Positions 34,091-43,806 of a stretch of DNA of 64,000 bases are shown here, in pieces. A model generated the notes under the pieces. That model saw nothing but the letters and a program-made list of their open reading frames with translations. It ran no database searches and was not told where the DNA came from. The DNA is from Aspidiotus rigidus. Taxonomy: Eukaryota; Arthropoda; Insecta; Hemiptera; Diaspididae. The first letter of the stretch is position 1; every line of letters begins with the position of its first letter. Where the stretch lies: the NCBI GenBank assembly GCA_035079385.1, contig JAVHKY010000076.1:186001-250000 (forward strand), read 5' to 3'. A program made the translations under genes and the position numbers.

Positions 34091-35996
34091 GCTCACGCAG
34101 AAGCGTAAGCATCACCGACTTTTCAATAATTTGCTATAAAATCATTTACACATGCTCCCCATACCTAAACTTCATTGTTTCTCATTTATAAGCTGATTGT
34201 GATAATAATGATTTAAGGTATTCCACTTTCTCTTCTATTGTTCAATTCATTTCTAATCTTTTTAATGGGTTCTATTAAAATTAAAATATAAAACTTAGGT
34301 GATTTAGAAGAATCTTAAAGTATTAACCTGACTGTCCATTTCCAAAAATAGGTACAGTAAGATATTATAAAGTCGATAATGACAAAAATCAAAACATAGT
34401 CTATGAGGAAAATTGAAATGGGCAATGAAACTTCCACTTTGTCTTTACCTGAATTTCAACATTACTCCCCAGTGTTCAGGCTACGAGCCTATTGCGATAA
34501 TGTAGAAGAAAAAAAAAAAAAAAAAAAAAATGATATGTATACCTGCATAACGCAGTAATTATAAAATACACGGCCAATATTCAATCCATCGCTTACGTGC
34601 AACGTTTGTTTAACGTATCCAGTAAACGTCGAATTTTTTCAATCATATATGACTGGTAATGAGAAGTTTTTGCAGCCAATAGGTGTATGATGCTTTAATC
34701 ACGTGGCAAACGAACTCAAATAAATTGAATAAGCGAGATTTAGCTCTTACGCCTCTGTACGTGGACCACGTATATTTTGAGATTTACTCAAGAACCACTA
34801 GTCCAACCGATACAAAAATTACAGAGCAATAAGATTGAATAAACTATGACGTAATGTAGTGATATGAAGATAATAAGATTGATATTTTTTGAGAAACAAC
34901 ACTAAGAAATTCGAGGAAAATTGAGAGTTACTCAACTACTCGAGAAATCTAAGAAAAAAATTCACATTCCCAACTTCAGATAATCCACTACAACTTAGCC
35001 AAATTTCATGAGAATCCAACCAGTAGTTTTTGAGGAGTTGCGTGGACAAAAAAATCTTATATATATATAAGGAAACCTGAAATTTTCTTATTAGGGTAGA
35101 AGTGATCTAGGACCTCCAAAACGTCGAGAAAATTCATTGCCCCCTCCCCCTGAATACTTTGCATCGGGTGTAATACCTCACTTTTTACAAGTAAAAAGTC
35201 GGTAAAATATCAATCTTATTATCTTCATATCACTACATTACGTCATAGTTTATTCAATCTTATTGCTCTGTAATTTTTGTATCGGTTGGACTAGTGGTTC
35301 TTGAGTAAATCTCAAAATATACGTGGTCCACGTATAGAGCCGTAAGAGCTAAATCTCGCTTATTCAATTTATTTGAGTTCGTTTGCCACGTGATTAAAGC
35401 ATCATACACCTATTGGCTGCAAAAACTTCTCATTACCAGTCATATATGATTGAAAAAATTCGACGTTTATTGGATACGTTAAACAAACGTTGCACGTAAG
35501 CGATGGATTGAATATTGGCCGTGTATTTTATAATCACTGCGTTATGCAGGTATACATATCATTTTTTTTTTTTTTTTTTTTCTTCTACATTATCGCAATA
35601 GGCTCGTAGCCTGAACACTGGGGAGTAATGTTGAAATTCAGGTAAAGACAAAGTGGAAGTTTCATTGCCCATTTCAATTTTCCTCATCTATGTTTTGATT
35701 TTTGTCATTATCAACTTTATAATATCTTACTGTACCTATTTTTGGAAATGGACAGTCAGGTTAATACTTTAAGATTCTTCTAAATCACCTAAGTTTTATA
35801 TTTTAATTTTAATAGAACCCATTAAAAAGATTAGAAATGAATTGAACAATAGAAGAGAAAGTGGAATACCTTAAATCATTATTATCACAATCAGCTTATA
35901 AGTGAGAAACAATGAAGTTTAGGTATGGGGAGCATGTGTAAATGATTTTATAGCAAATTATTGAAAAGTCGGTAATGCTTACGCTTCTGCGTAAGC
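34091..35996. mobile_element. Foldback element copy 1 (arms ~0.8 kb, core ~0.32 kb)
   Basis: Left arm 34091-34888 and right arm about 35204-35996 are near-perfect reverse complements. They start and end with GCTCACGCAGAAGCGTAAGC or its complement, itself a small hairpin (GCTCACGC/GCGTAAGC with an AGAA loop). The core 34889-35203 is the X repeat in inverted orientation. Arms include a homopolymer A run (34511-34530) that is T in the other arm. There is no coding capacity. The nearly identical copy 2 is at 54754-56662, and half a copy is at 38055. Confidence 0.85.
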
Positions 35997-36029
35997 TTTT
36001 TTTTTTTTTTTTTTTTTTTTTGTTGTTTT

Positions 36030-36160
36030 CTTGGACTCTTTGGTATTGAAACCGCGGACTCCTACTTCCAAAAGCGTGCACGCTGCCACTACAACGTTGC
36101 AGCTGACCAAAGGTATAGTGTTAAATTTTGTGCTGAGTGTTATGTTCGAGATACAAAGGT
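36030..36160 (-). repeat. tRNA-derived SINE, copy 3
   Basis: On the minus strand a leader with ACAAAATTTAACACTATAC precedes TTGTAGTGGCAGCGTGC (A-box-like) and CGCGGTTTCAATACC (degraded B-box), then an AAAACAACAAAAA tail that merges with the T run at 36000-36020. It directly abuts the right tip of foldback copy 1. Confidence 0.55.
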
Positions 36161-36164
36161 CGTT

Positions 36165-36275
36165 ACTCATACACTATTACAGGGCCTGTTTTTGTTGAAT
36201 AACTTGCCGGTCGTACATTATACCATTAAAGCAATATACTCGACAGGCTTTGTAAGTAACCCATCATCTCACGCG
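36165..36275 (-). repeat. Repeat W, copy 3
   Basis: The minus strand reads GTTACTTACAAAGCCTGT, then CTTTAATGGTATAATGTACG and AACAAAAACAGGCCCTG, matching the copies at 30630 and 33240. The SINE at 36030-36160 follows in the same orientation, so W and the SINE may form one composite repeat. Confidence 0.55.
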
Positions 36276-36689
36276 ATTGCGGTCACTCGGTAATCAGTTA
36301 CTTACCACGCCTGTCGTGTAATCCACTACTTACCCTACAGTTGAATTCACTGTAGGATAAAACGACGTTTTCTAGATTACGCGGCAGATGTGGTTACTTT
36401 CCAATCCTGTCGCGTATACTATTTTAATGGTAGATGAACGGAATTTGATTGGTAATGTGGTAGCACTGTCATTGCGTACTGGTAGGCTAATGTTTTATCG
36501 TTCGTCAATACCAAAAATATAATCATTTTCTTTTCTTTTTGTTTTCAATAATACCTAATTAATTAATCTTAGTTCATGTATTCGATAATTACCTATGAAT
36601 CTTAATTCACGTGATATGTAACCAATGACGTTGTCACCTATTTCATTATTCTATAAATTGAATACATATTTAACAACATATTGTTTGAG

Positions 36690-36800
36690 AGCCACCAAGG
36701 GCACAGTTGACAGTGTATCGGCCTTCCACCGGAGTATAACGCGCACTTGAATCCCGGCACCGACTGAAATATCTGAAGTAAATTACAACAAATTTCGAAA
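36690..36800 (+). repeat. tRNA-Gly-like SINE or degenerate tRNA
   Basis: The stretch GGGCACAGTTGACAGTGTAT, then CGGCCTTCCACCGG (an anticodon-arm-like hairpin with a possible TCC anticodon), then CTTGAATCCCGGCACCGAC (T-arm/B-box-like) has tRNA order and spacing. Mispairing in several arms argues against a functional tRNA gene. It resembles a tRNA-derived SINE head; the tail has no clear end. Confidence 0.4.
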
Positions 36801-37031
36801 GGAAAATGACGCAACAACACAGGAACCCAGCGAGGGGAGCGGTTGCTTTCCAACACAAATGCGTAATGTACTATTTTGTCAACACTGGAGACCGGATTTT
36901 CCGGTTGAAAAACGTGAGATTTTCAGTGCTAATATTTGAAAAATCGGTAATATTCAATGCTAAAGGAAAAATGACGGGAAAACAAAAAATTTTCATGAAT
37001 TGAAGGAAGTACATTTTTTTACGTCAAATTT

Positions 37032-37346
37032 TTACAGAAATTTACTGTCTTGCATTACTATAACATGCTTTCCAGCGTTCTGAACGGTCAAATTATGTCT
37101 TCTATCAGAGAGAATACATTTATATGCGGAGAAACTCCGCTCCAAATCGACGGAAGTAAGTGGTGCGTGAGTATAAGCAACAAGAACGATCGGATTGCGG
37201 GAAATTTCTGTAGTAACGACCTCACTACTAGTAAGAGCGAGAGATAGTTGTTTCAGTTTCGTGAAACCATCATTTTTCTTGAAAACAGAGTCGAATTTCG
37301 TTTGAAAACGGCATCCCTTCGGCCCTGGTATACAGAAAACTTTCAT
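37032..37346 (-). pseudogene. hAT-family transposase, C-terminal dimerisation domain
   Basis: The minus-strand frame contains APLTSVDLERSFSAYKCILS followed by DRRHNLTVQN. This matches the hAT C-terminal dimerisation motif (YAPITSxDVERSFSxYKxILSDRR). The rest of the transposase (zinc finger and DDE core) is not visible upstream on the minus strand. That stretch (37351-37602) instead has a Lys/Asn/Thr/Glu-Pro repeat (PKNTENPKNTENP). No TIRs found. It is an isolated fragment or a domesticated remnant. Confidence 0.7.
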
Positions 37347-37349
37347 TAA

Positions 37350-38050
37350 CCTAACCCGGACATCTTCGATCGCGTTTACTTGATCCGCTTACGATAAACC
37401 GAACGTTCTTGCTCTGATGATTACGTATTTCGGTATGAACCTTCGAGTCATCTTTCAAAGTTAACGGATACTTTGTTGTTTTCGTTGTCAAATGGAGATT
37501 TCCGACGATTTCGGTGATTTCCATTTTTTCTGGATTTTCGGTGTTTTTTGGGTTTTCGGTGTTTTTCGGTGAAATAGAATTTTTTTCCTGCGTCCCATTC
37601 ACCCCAATTCAAACTTCAGTCGAAATCTTACTGATTTCGTCCTCAAGGAAAAAAAGTGTCTGATACCAAGGAATCCGGTCTCTAGTCATCACTCCTTTTT
37701 CCTCCATTCTTTATGTCCTTCACGTTGCACCGGGGTTTGAGGCCAGGTGTTCTTTTTGGGTGCAAAGCCGTAATTCCAACCACTCAACCGTTGTAGCCTT
37801 ACAATGTTGTCGATGTTATTTGAATATGGTTGTTGTACAAACAATTGAACATCAATGCGATTGCTTTCTTCTATTTTTTATGAATAAAATGTTGTATTTC
37901 TGTTTTTATGGACCAAAAAGCTGCCGAAAAACGCTATCTTTCCTAGTATTTAGTATGTAAAATATGTGACAAACGTCAATAGCGGTTAGCACTTGCTGTC
38001 ATTGCTACTGTTGTGTAATATACTATTTTAATTTAAGGATTTGTCAAAAA
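37350..38050. other. No recognisable gene; short repeat of TTTTCGGTG
   Basis: 37535-37575 repeats TTTTCGGTGTTTTT/GGGTTTTCGG two to three times. The rest is plain AT-rich DNA. Confidence 0.45.
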
Positions 38051-38054
38051 AAAA

Positions 38055-39123
38055 GCTCACGCAGTCGTAAGCATCACCGACTTCTCAATAATTTGCTATA
38101 AAATCATTTACACATGCTCCCCATATCTAAACTTCATTGTTTCTCGGTTATAAGCTGATTGTGATAATAATAATGTAAGGTATTCCACTTACTCTTCTAT
38201 TGTTCAATTCATTTCTAATCTTTTTAATGGGTACTTTTATAATTTTCAAATACAGGTATTCATGGGAAATAACTCAAAAAGGAGTCGACTGATAGCTTTC
38301 TCTCCCTATAAGTACACACATTAAACTCTAAATAGAAGAACGGAACATGGCTCTATTAAAATAAAAATGTAAAACTTAGGTGATTTAGAAAAATCTCAAA
38401 GTATTAACCTGACTGTCCATTTCCAAAAATACATTAAGATATTATGAAGTTGATAATGACAAAAATCAAAACGTAGATGAGGAAAATTGAAATGGCCAAT
38501 GAAACTTCGACTTTGTCTTTACCTGAATTTCAACATTACTCCCCAGTGTTCAGGCTACGAGCCTATTGCGATAATGTAGAAAAGAAAAAAGAATGCTATA
38601 TGCATACCTGGATATGCAGTAATTATAAAATACACGGCTAATTATTCAATCCATCGCTTACCCGCAACGTTTGTTTAACGTATCCAATAAACGTCGAATT
38701 TTTTCAATCATATATGACTGGCTAAGAGAAGTTTTTACAGCCAATAGGTGTATGATGCTTTATCACGTGGCAAAAGAACTCAAATAAATTGAATAAGCGT
38801 GATTTAACTCTTACGGCTCTGTACATACTCATATTTTGAGAATTACTCACGAACCACTTATCCAATCGATACAAAAATTACAGAGCAATAAGATTGAATA
38901 CACTATGACGTAATGCAGTGATATGAAGATAATAAGATTGATATTTTTTGAGAAACAACACTAAGAAATTAGTGGAAAATTGAGGATTACTCAACTATTC
39001 ATCCAATCTCAGAAAAAAATGCACATGCCCAACTTCAGATAACCCACTACAACTTGACCAAACTTTACGTGAATACAACCGATAGTTTTTGAGGAGTTGC
39101 GTGGACAAAAGAAATCTTATATA
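38055..39123. mobile_element. Foldback element copy 3, one arm plus part of the core, split by a Gypsy element
   Basis: The left arm (38055 to about 38948) matches copies 1 and 2 with more differences and an extra ~118 bp near 38232-38350. The inverted X core then starts (TTTTTTGAGAAACAACAC) and runs to ATCTTATATA at 39123, where the Gypsy LTR begins. After the Gypsy 3' LTR the core continues for ~33 bp (44124-44156) and stops. The right arm is missing, so this copy was already partial or was later rearranged. Confidence 0.75.
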
Positions 39124-39440
39124 TGTAAAAGAAGATTCCGTATACCACGGCGTCTTCTTGTCTATTCCTGACGATCGTTTATTCACGCTCTTTTATCTGC
39201 ATCTTTTCCTTATCTTTGTACACGTGCGTACACACACGTGTTGCTTTTTGTACGTCGTCCTTGTCGATTCAAGTCGTCCTTGTCGATTCAACTCGGATCA
39301 GTGTATTTTTAGCTTACGTGCTCCTCGCACTCTTTTGCTTTATTTAATAGTTACTCTACGAAACGACTTGTGTTTTGAATTCTCCAATAAAAGTGCATTC
39401 ATTCTCAGTCGTCTCATTTCGTAGGCTTAACAGACTTACA
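39124..39440 (+). repeat. Gypsy 5' LTR
   Basis: Starts TGTAAAAGAAGATTCCG and ends CAGACTTACA (TG...CA). It contains a 19-bp tandem duplication GTCGTCCTTGTCGATTCAA (39254-39272 and 39273-39291) and an AATAAA at 39387, a likely polyadenylation signal. It presumably drives transcription, though no clear TATA box stands out. Confidence 0.93.
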
Positions 39441-39499
39441 AATTCAAAACATTTCGTTTCTATTTTCTTTCCGTTTTCAATTTCTTTCGTATTTTCGCT

Positions 39500-40684
39500 A
39501 TGGCCGATTCTCGAAAAGTCCGTTTCATTTTAAGGGCTGAGGCTAAACCCTCTGACCCTAAATCAACGGTTACTCGTTTGCACGCTTTTCAATTCCTCGA
39601 CGATGAGGATGACTCTACGATTTACGCGATTCCGGAGCAGTTCAAAGACATTTCACACCACGATCAGTTGTTTACAATTTCCGCTGCAGCTACGGCAAAA
39701 CGCGCCGAATTAAAACCGCGATGGAAAACTCGTGCGTTCAAAGTCGAACTGTCACCTGCTATAGCAAAACTTTATTTCGATGAGATGAGTAACCCCGTCT
39801 TTAATGGTACGCCAATGGATCAACTTGAGGACGATCGTACCCCTCTTACTCGTTCGTCATCTACTGCTATTGTTCCCGACAATGATTCCGCTATTCCTTC
39901 CGTCGCTCCACCCCGTTCCATTTCGTCCATTGTCAAGGATGCGGTCATCCCAAAATTTAATGGCTCAAAAACAGCTTCGAATGCGTCCGCTTGGATTGAG
40001 GTGTTTGAGTCGGAATGCCGGCGTCTTGGTCTGAAAGATACGCAGTATTGGGAGGTCCTTCGGTTGTTCCTTGAGGATGCTGCCGAAAAGTGGTATAGTA
40101 CGACACGACTCTGTGACACCTCCACTTCTTGGACTTTCTGGAAGGAAAGCTTTCTCGAAAATTTTGGCCAATGTGGTATTTCCATTGCTCGCTCCGCTTT
40201 CTCGTATCGTTTCATAAAGGGTTCGCTCAATGATTATGTTCAAACAAAATTAAATATGTTGGTATCGTTCAACCCGAAAATGCACGAATTGGATAAGATG
40301 GCACACTTGATTTTAGGCCTTCCGTCTCACCTTCAAGATCGTGTGTCACTCGCTGATAATGCATCGCTCGGTAAGCTTATTTCGTCGATATCCGCGCTCG
40401 ACCGCCCTGTTAATCGTACTATTACTTCGTCTTTACCGTACAAACCAGGTTCCCCTACATCTGCTTTCTCTTCTCTCCGACCCAAGACACCGTGTCCCTA
40501 TTGTAAAAAGAAGGGTTTTGACGACCGGTTTCATTTTGAGAAAGACTGCTTTGTAAAATTTAAGGACTCCCGTAAGGAGAGTTCGTTTCGATCAAAACCC
40601 GACAATGTTAACGTAAAATCTACGGTGCACAATTTGGATATCGAATTGCAAGAGGAAATCAATGCGCATTTAAAAAACGAGTAA
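39500..40684 (+). CDS. gag: Gypsy Gag, 394 aa
   Basis: Structural protein that packages element RNA into virus-like particles. The ATG at 39500 lies only 59 nt after the 5' LTR and opens MADSRKVRFILRAEAKPSD. A Retrotrans_gag-like capsid region is seen at about residues 150-300 (LRLFLEDAAEKWYSTTR, WTFWKESFLENF, LNDYVQTKLNMLVSF). A zinc knuckle of the form C-x2-C-x9-H-x4-C is near residue 332 (CPYCKKKGFDDRFHFEKDC). This is longer than the usual CCHC spacing. The TAA stop at 40682-40684 lies four bases after a slippery heptamer, and pol is in the -1 frame, so most ribosomes would make Gag alone. Confidence 0.9.
   Translation: MADSRKVRFILRAEAKPSDPKSTVTRLHAFQFLDDEDDSTIYAIPEQFKDISHHDQLFTISAAATAKRAELKPRWKTRAFKVELSPAIAKLYFDEMSNPVFNGTPMDQLEDDRTPLTRSSSTAIVPDNDSAIPSVAPPRSISSIVKDAVIPKFNGSKTASNASAWIEVFESECRRLGLKDTQYWEVLRLFLEDAAEKWYSTTRLCDTSTSWTFWKESFLENFGQCGISIARSAFSYRFIKGSLNDYVQTKLNMLVSFNPKMHELDKMAHLILGLPSHLQDRVSLADNASLGKLISSISALDRPVNRTITSSLPYKPGSPTSAFSSLRPKTPCPYCKKKGFDDRFHFEKDCFVKFKDSRKESSFRSKPDNVNVKSTVHNLDIELQEEINAHLKNE
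40672..40678 (+). promoter_or_regulatory. Predicted -1 programmed frameshift site (A AAA AAC)
   Basis: In the gag frame the codons read TTA AAA AAC GAG TAA, giving the heptamer A_AAA_AAC in the correct phase for -1 slippage. Slipping moves ribosomes into the frame that continues CGA GTA AGG ... into the protease, with no stop before pol. A TTTAAAA heptamer overlaps at 40669-40675 in the same phase. A downstream stimulatory structure was not modelled; a short CGAG/CTCG stem is possible. Confidence 0.75.
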
Positions 40685-40707
40685 GGCCCTCGTTCGTCGT
40701 TGTTAAG

Positions 40708-43700
40708 GTGAGAGTCGGTGAATTTTGTGGTACTGGTCTTTACGACCCTGGCGCGAATGCGTCCGCGATTTCTTATCAAGCGTTTCAACACCTCAAAAAT
40801 TGTCCATTTATTCCCGACGACTCATTCTATAATACGCCGAGCGGTAAGGGCTCCTCAAAAGGCATTACTATGCTGGACATTTCTATTCTCGCCGCTTCTA
40901 AGAGAGTACTCTTACATATCCTCGATGCTCCAAATTTAAAATACGATTTTATTATAGGTCTCGATTTAATTCCTTCTTTTGGTCTCGCTCTCGACCATAA
41001 ATTAGAACTAACGCAGCATCTTTCTGGAATTAACGTAAATAAGCAGAGCAATATTGCTATTCACAATATTTGGAACGATTATATGACCGAAGAGTCATTT
41101 AATTTGAAAACGTCGCATCTTAATGTAGATCGTAAATCAGTAATCCGTAACTTAATTGAGAAAAATAATTTTGCATTTGCGAAGAATGCTTTCGACGTTG
41201 GTAACGTTACTAAATATGAATGCCCGATCAATTTAAAGAAAGACATATACGTTTCAAAAAAACCTTATCGTTGTACTTATGAAGATCAGGAAGAGATTGA
41301 GAGGCAGTGTAGTGCTTTGTTAGCAAACGGTATGATTACCGAGTCAACATCTCCTTTTGCTTCACCTGTTACAATGCAGTTTAAGAAAGACGGATTATCG
41401 TCTACAAAGGTTAAAACGCGTATGTGTATCGACTATCGATTGTTGAATAAGCTACTCATTCCCGAGAGCCAGCCGTTTCCGTTGATCGACGAGATTATTC
41501 CCCGTATTCGTGATTGTAAGTGGTTCTCCGCGTTAGATATAAATGCTGCATTTTGGTCAATACCTATTCGAAAATCTGATCGTTTTAAAACCGCGTTTAT
41601 TACTCGGCATGGCCATTATGAGTGGCGTTCCATGCCTTTCGGTTTAAAAGTCTCTCCTGCAGTGTTTCAGCGTGTATTATCGGGTATATTAAAGCGTAGG
41701 AACTTATCGAATTTCGCCGTTAATTATTTAGACGATATACTCATATTTTCTCGTACTTTCGAAGAGCATGTACAGCATATTCAATTGCTAATTACCGCTA
41801 TTTATGAAGAAGGCTTTCGTCTCAATTTTAAAAAATGTAATTTCGCCACTCCTACCATCCAATATCTCGGTCATATTCTCACACCAAACTCTGTTCAACC
41901 CCTCCATGACAACTTGATTGCCATTAAATCATTTCCCGTTCCCTCCTCAAGAAATCAAGTTCGTCAATTTCTTGGTAAAATAAACTTTTATCGAAAATTC
42001 ATACCTAATTCAATTTCGCTTCTCGAACCTTTCCACAATCTACTCCGCAAGAACGTTCCTTTTACTTGGTCTTCCGCTTGTCAGGCTTGCTTTGATGGAG
42101 TGAAACTCCTTTTGACATCTGCACCAATTTTGGCTGTGTTTGACCGTACAAAACCGATTTCTATATACACTGACGCCAGTGGAGTGGGAATAGGTGCAGT
42201 ACTCAAACAGAAGCAAGACGATGGCGTTGAAAAACCCGTCGCTTACTTTTCAAAAAAATTGTCCCCTGCGCAGATTAAAAAGGGAGCGATCTACATCGAA
42301 AGCATTGCTATCCGCGAAGCCGTCCGTTATTGGCGTTTTTGGCTGATTGGGCGTCATTTCAAAATTATTACCGATCACAAACCTCTCCAAAATCTTAATT
42401 TGAAAGCTCGGCCGGACGAAGAACTGGGCGACTTAGCCTCAGAACTTCTCCAGTTTGATTTCGAAGTCCTGTACCGTCCAGGTTCTGAGAATAGCGAAGC
42501 TGACTGCCTTTCTCGTAATCCCGTCCTTGATTCCTCTCCTGATACTCCCCGTATCGAACGTATCATTCCTACATTAAATTTCTTGAACCTTGGTGAAATA
42601 GTCACTCTACAGAATAATGTAAATCGCTTAGAATCCGACGTGCTTCGACAGGGTGTTATTTTTCGTCGTATACGTGGCAATTATAAGATTGTGTTAGATT
42701 ACGAGGCTGGAAAACGCCTAACTCATCTTGTTCATATGAATTACGGACACGTAGGTTCGAAACATATCTTATCTATTGTTAGTGGTTTGTTCACGTTCCC
42801 AAACATGTATAAGTATGTTAATAAGTATTGTAAATTATGTGATACGTGTATTCGTAATAAATCTCGTAGACCTCGACGTAGTGGTGAGATGGGTTTCCTC
42901 GGCCCTGCCACTTCACCTTACCAAATCATGTCACTAGACACCGTTGGTGGTTTCGCTGGCAATAATTCTACAGCGAAATATCTTCACATTCTAGTTGACC
43001 ATTTTTCCCGCTATGCTTACGTTCTCTGTTCCGAAGGTCAATCTGCTAGGGATATGATTTCCCTTATTGACTCTGTTCACAAGTGTCACCCGATAGGTAC
43101 ACTTCTGACAGACCAATATGGTGGTCTAACTTCAGAAACCTTCAAAGAATACTGTTCCCGTTCCGGTATTACTCACGTGTTCACCGCAGTGGACAGTGCA
43201 TCCTCGAATGGTCTGAATGAACGTTTGAACCAGTCGTTGGTGAACCGCCTCCGCTGTGCAAAACATGATGAGAATACCTCTCCTAATGTAAGTTGGACTA
43301 CTATTGCCAAAAAATGCGTTAGTCAGTACAACAAAACACCTCATAGTGTAACAAAATTCTCTCCTCAATATCTTCTGTCTGGTATTGTTGATGATATTGT
43401 TCTTCCCTGTCTTGTGAATACTCCTGATCTCACTGCCGATCGAGCTGTCGCTCTACGTAATTCAATTAGTAATCACGAATATAATAAACGAATGTCGGAT
43501 AAAAATAAATCTCCGATTACATTCAAAATAGGGGACCTGGTTTACGTAGATAACGGCAATAAATTAAACCGCCGGAAACTCGATAACCTTCGTATCGGAC
43601 CGTATGAAATTGTAGATCGTTTATCAAATAACGTTTTTCAAGTCAAAGTTGGCAACGGCCACTTAGACATTCGATCATATCATGCGAATAAATTGTTACC

Positions 43701-43719
43701 TGTAGATACAATATTGTAA
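40708..43719 (+). CDS. pol: Gypsy Pol: protease, RT, RNase H, integrase (about 1003 aa)
   Basis: Open from at least 40678 in the -1 frame. Numbering here counts from the GTG at 40708, which is not a true start. The protease active site reads LYDPGANAS (Asp13), with Pro in place of the usual Ser/Thr of D-S/T-G. RT has MCIDYRLLNK, LDINAAFWSIP, WRSMPFGLKVSPAVFQR and the catalytic YLDD at 340-343. RNase H starts at YTDASGVGIGAVLKQ (Asp489) and has TDHKPL. Integrase has an HHCC zinc finger (about 672-711, ending CKLCDTC) and a D,D35E triad: Asp744 (SLDTVGG), Asp802 (TDQYGG) and Glu838 (LNERLNQ). A C-terminal GDLVYVDNGNK and IGPYEIVDRL region follows. No chromodomain or env seen. Stop at 43717-43719. 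Confidence 0.93.
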   Translation: MRVGEFCGTGLYDPGANASAISYQAFQHLKNCPFIPDDSFYNTPSGKGSSKGITMLDISILAASKRVLLHILDAPNLKYDFIIGLDLIPSFGLALDHKLELTQHLSGINVNKQSNIAIHNIWNDYMTEESFNLKTSHLNVDRKSVIRNLIEKNNFAFAKNAFDVGNVTKYECPINLKKDIYVSKKPYRCTYEDQEEIERQCSALLANGMITESTSPFASPVTMQFKKDGLSSTKVKTRMCIDYRLLNKLLIPESQPFPLIDEIIPRIRDCKWFSALDINAAFWSIPIRKSDRFKTAFITRHGHYEWRSMPFGLKVSPAVFQRVLSGILKRRNLSNFAVNYLDDILIFSRTFEEHVQHIQLLITAIYEEGFRLNFKKCNFATPTIQYLGHILTPNSVQPLHDNLIAIKSFPVPSSRNQVRQFLGKINFYRKFIPNSISLLEPFHNLLRKNVPFTWSSACQACFDGVKLLLTSAPILAVFDRTKPISIYTDASGVGIGAVLKQKQDDGVEKPVAYFSKKLSPAQIKKGAIYIESIAIREAVRYWRFWLIGRHFKIITDHKPLQNLNLKARPDEELGDLASELLQFDFEVLYRPGSENSEADCLSRNPVLDSSPDTPRIERIIPTLNFLNLGEIVTLQNNVNRLESDVLRQGVIFRRIRGNYKIVLDYEAGKRLTHLVHMNYGHVGSKHILSIVSGLFTFPNMYKYVNKYCKLCDTCIRNKSRRPRRSGEMGFLGPATSPYQIMSLDTVGGFAGNNSTAKYLHILVDHFSRYAYVLCSEGQSARDMISLIDSVHKCHPIGTLLTDQYGGLTSETFKEYCSRSGITHVFTAVDSASSNGLNERLNQSLVNRLRCAKHDENTSPNVSWTTIAKKCVSQYNKTPHSVTKFSPQYLLSGIVDDIVLPCLVNTPDLTADRAVALRNSISNHEYNKRMSDKNKSPITFKIGDLVYVDNGNKLNRRKLDNLRIGPYEIVDRLSNNVFQVKVGNGHLDIRSYHANKLLPVDTIL

Positions 43720-43790
43720 GCAATGACCTGTATTAGTTTTACCTTTCCTTTTCCTATCGCTTCTCTCTCTTTCTTCGACCGTTCTTAAAC

Positions 43791-43806
43791 GAGTGGGGAA
43801 AGGGGA
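43791..43806 (+). promoter_or_regulatory. Gypsy polypurine tract
   Basis: GAGTGGGGAAAGGGGA ends exactly one base before the TG of the 3' LTR, the expected primer site for plus-strand DNA synthesis. The sequence just after the 5' LTR (AATTCAAAACATTTCG) does not look like a standard TGG-starting tRNA site, so minus-strand priming is unclear. Confidence 0.85.

Noticed and set aside
36690..36800. Functional tRNA-Gly gene
   Set aside because: A- and B-box-like blocks exist but arm pairing is poor and the D and acceptor stems do not close; a SINE head is more likely.
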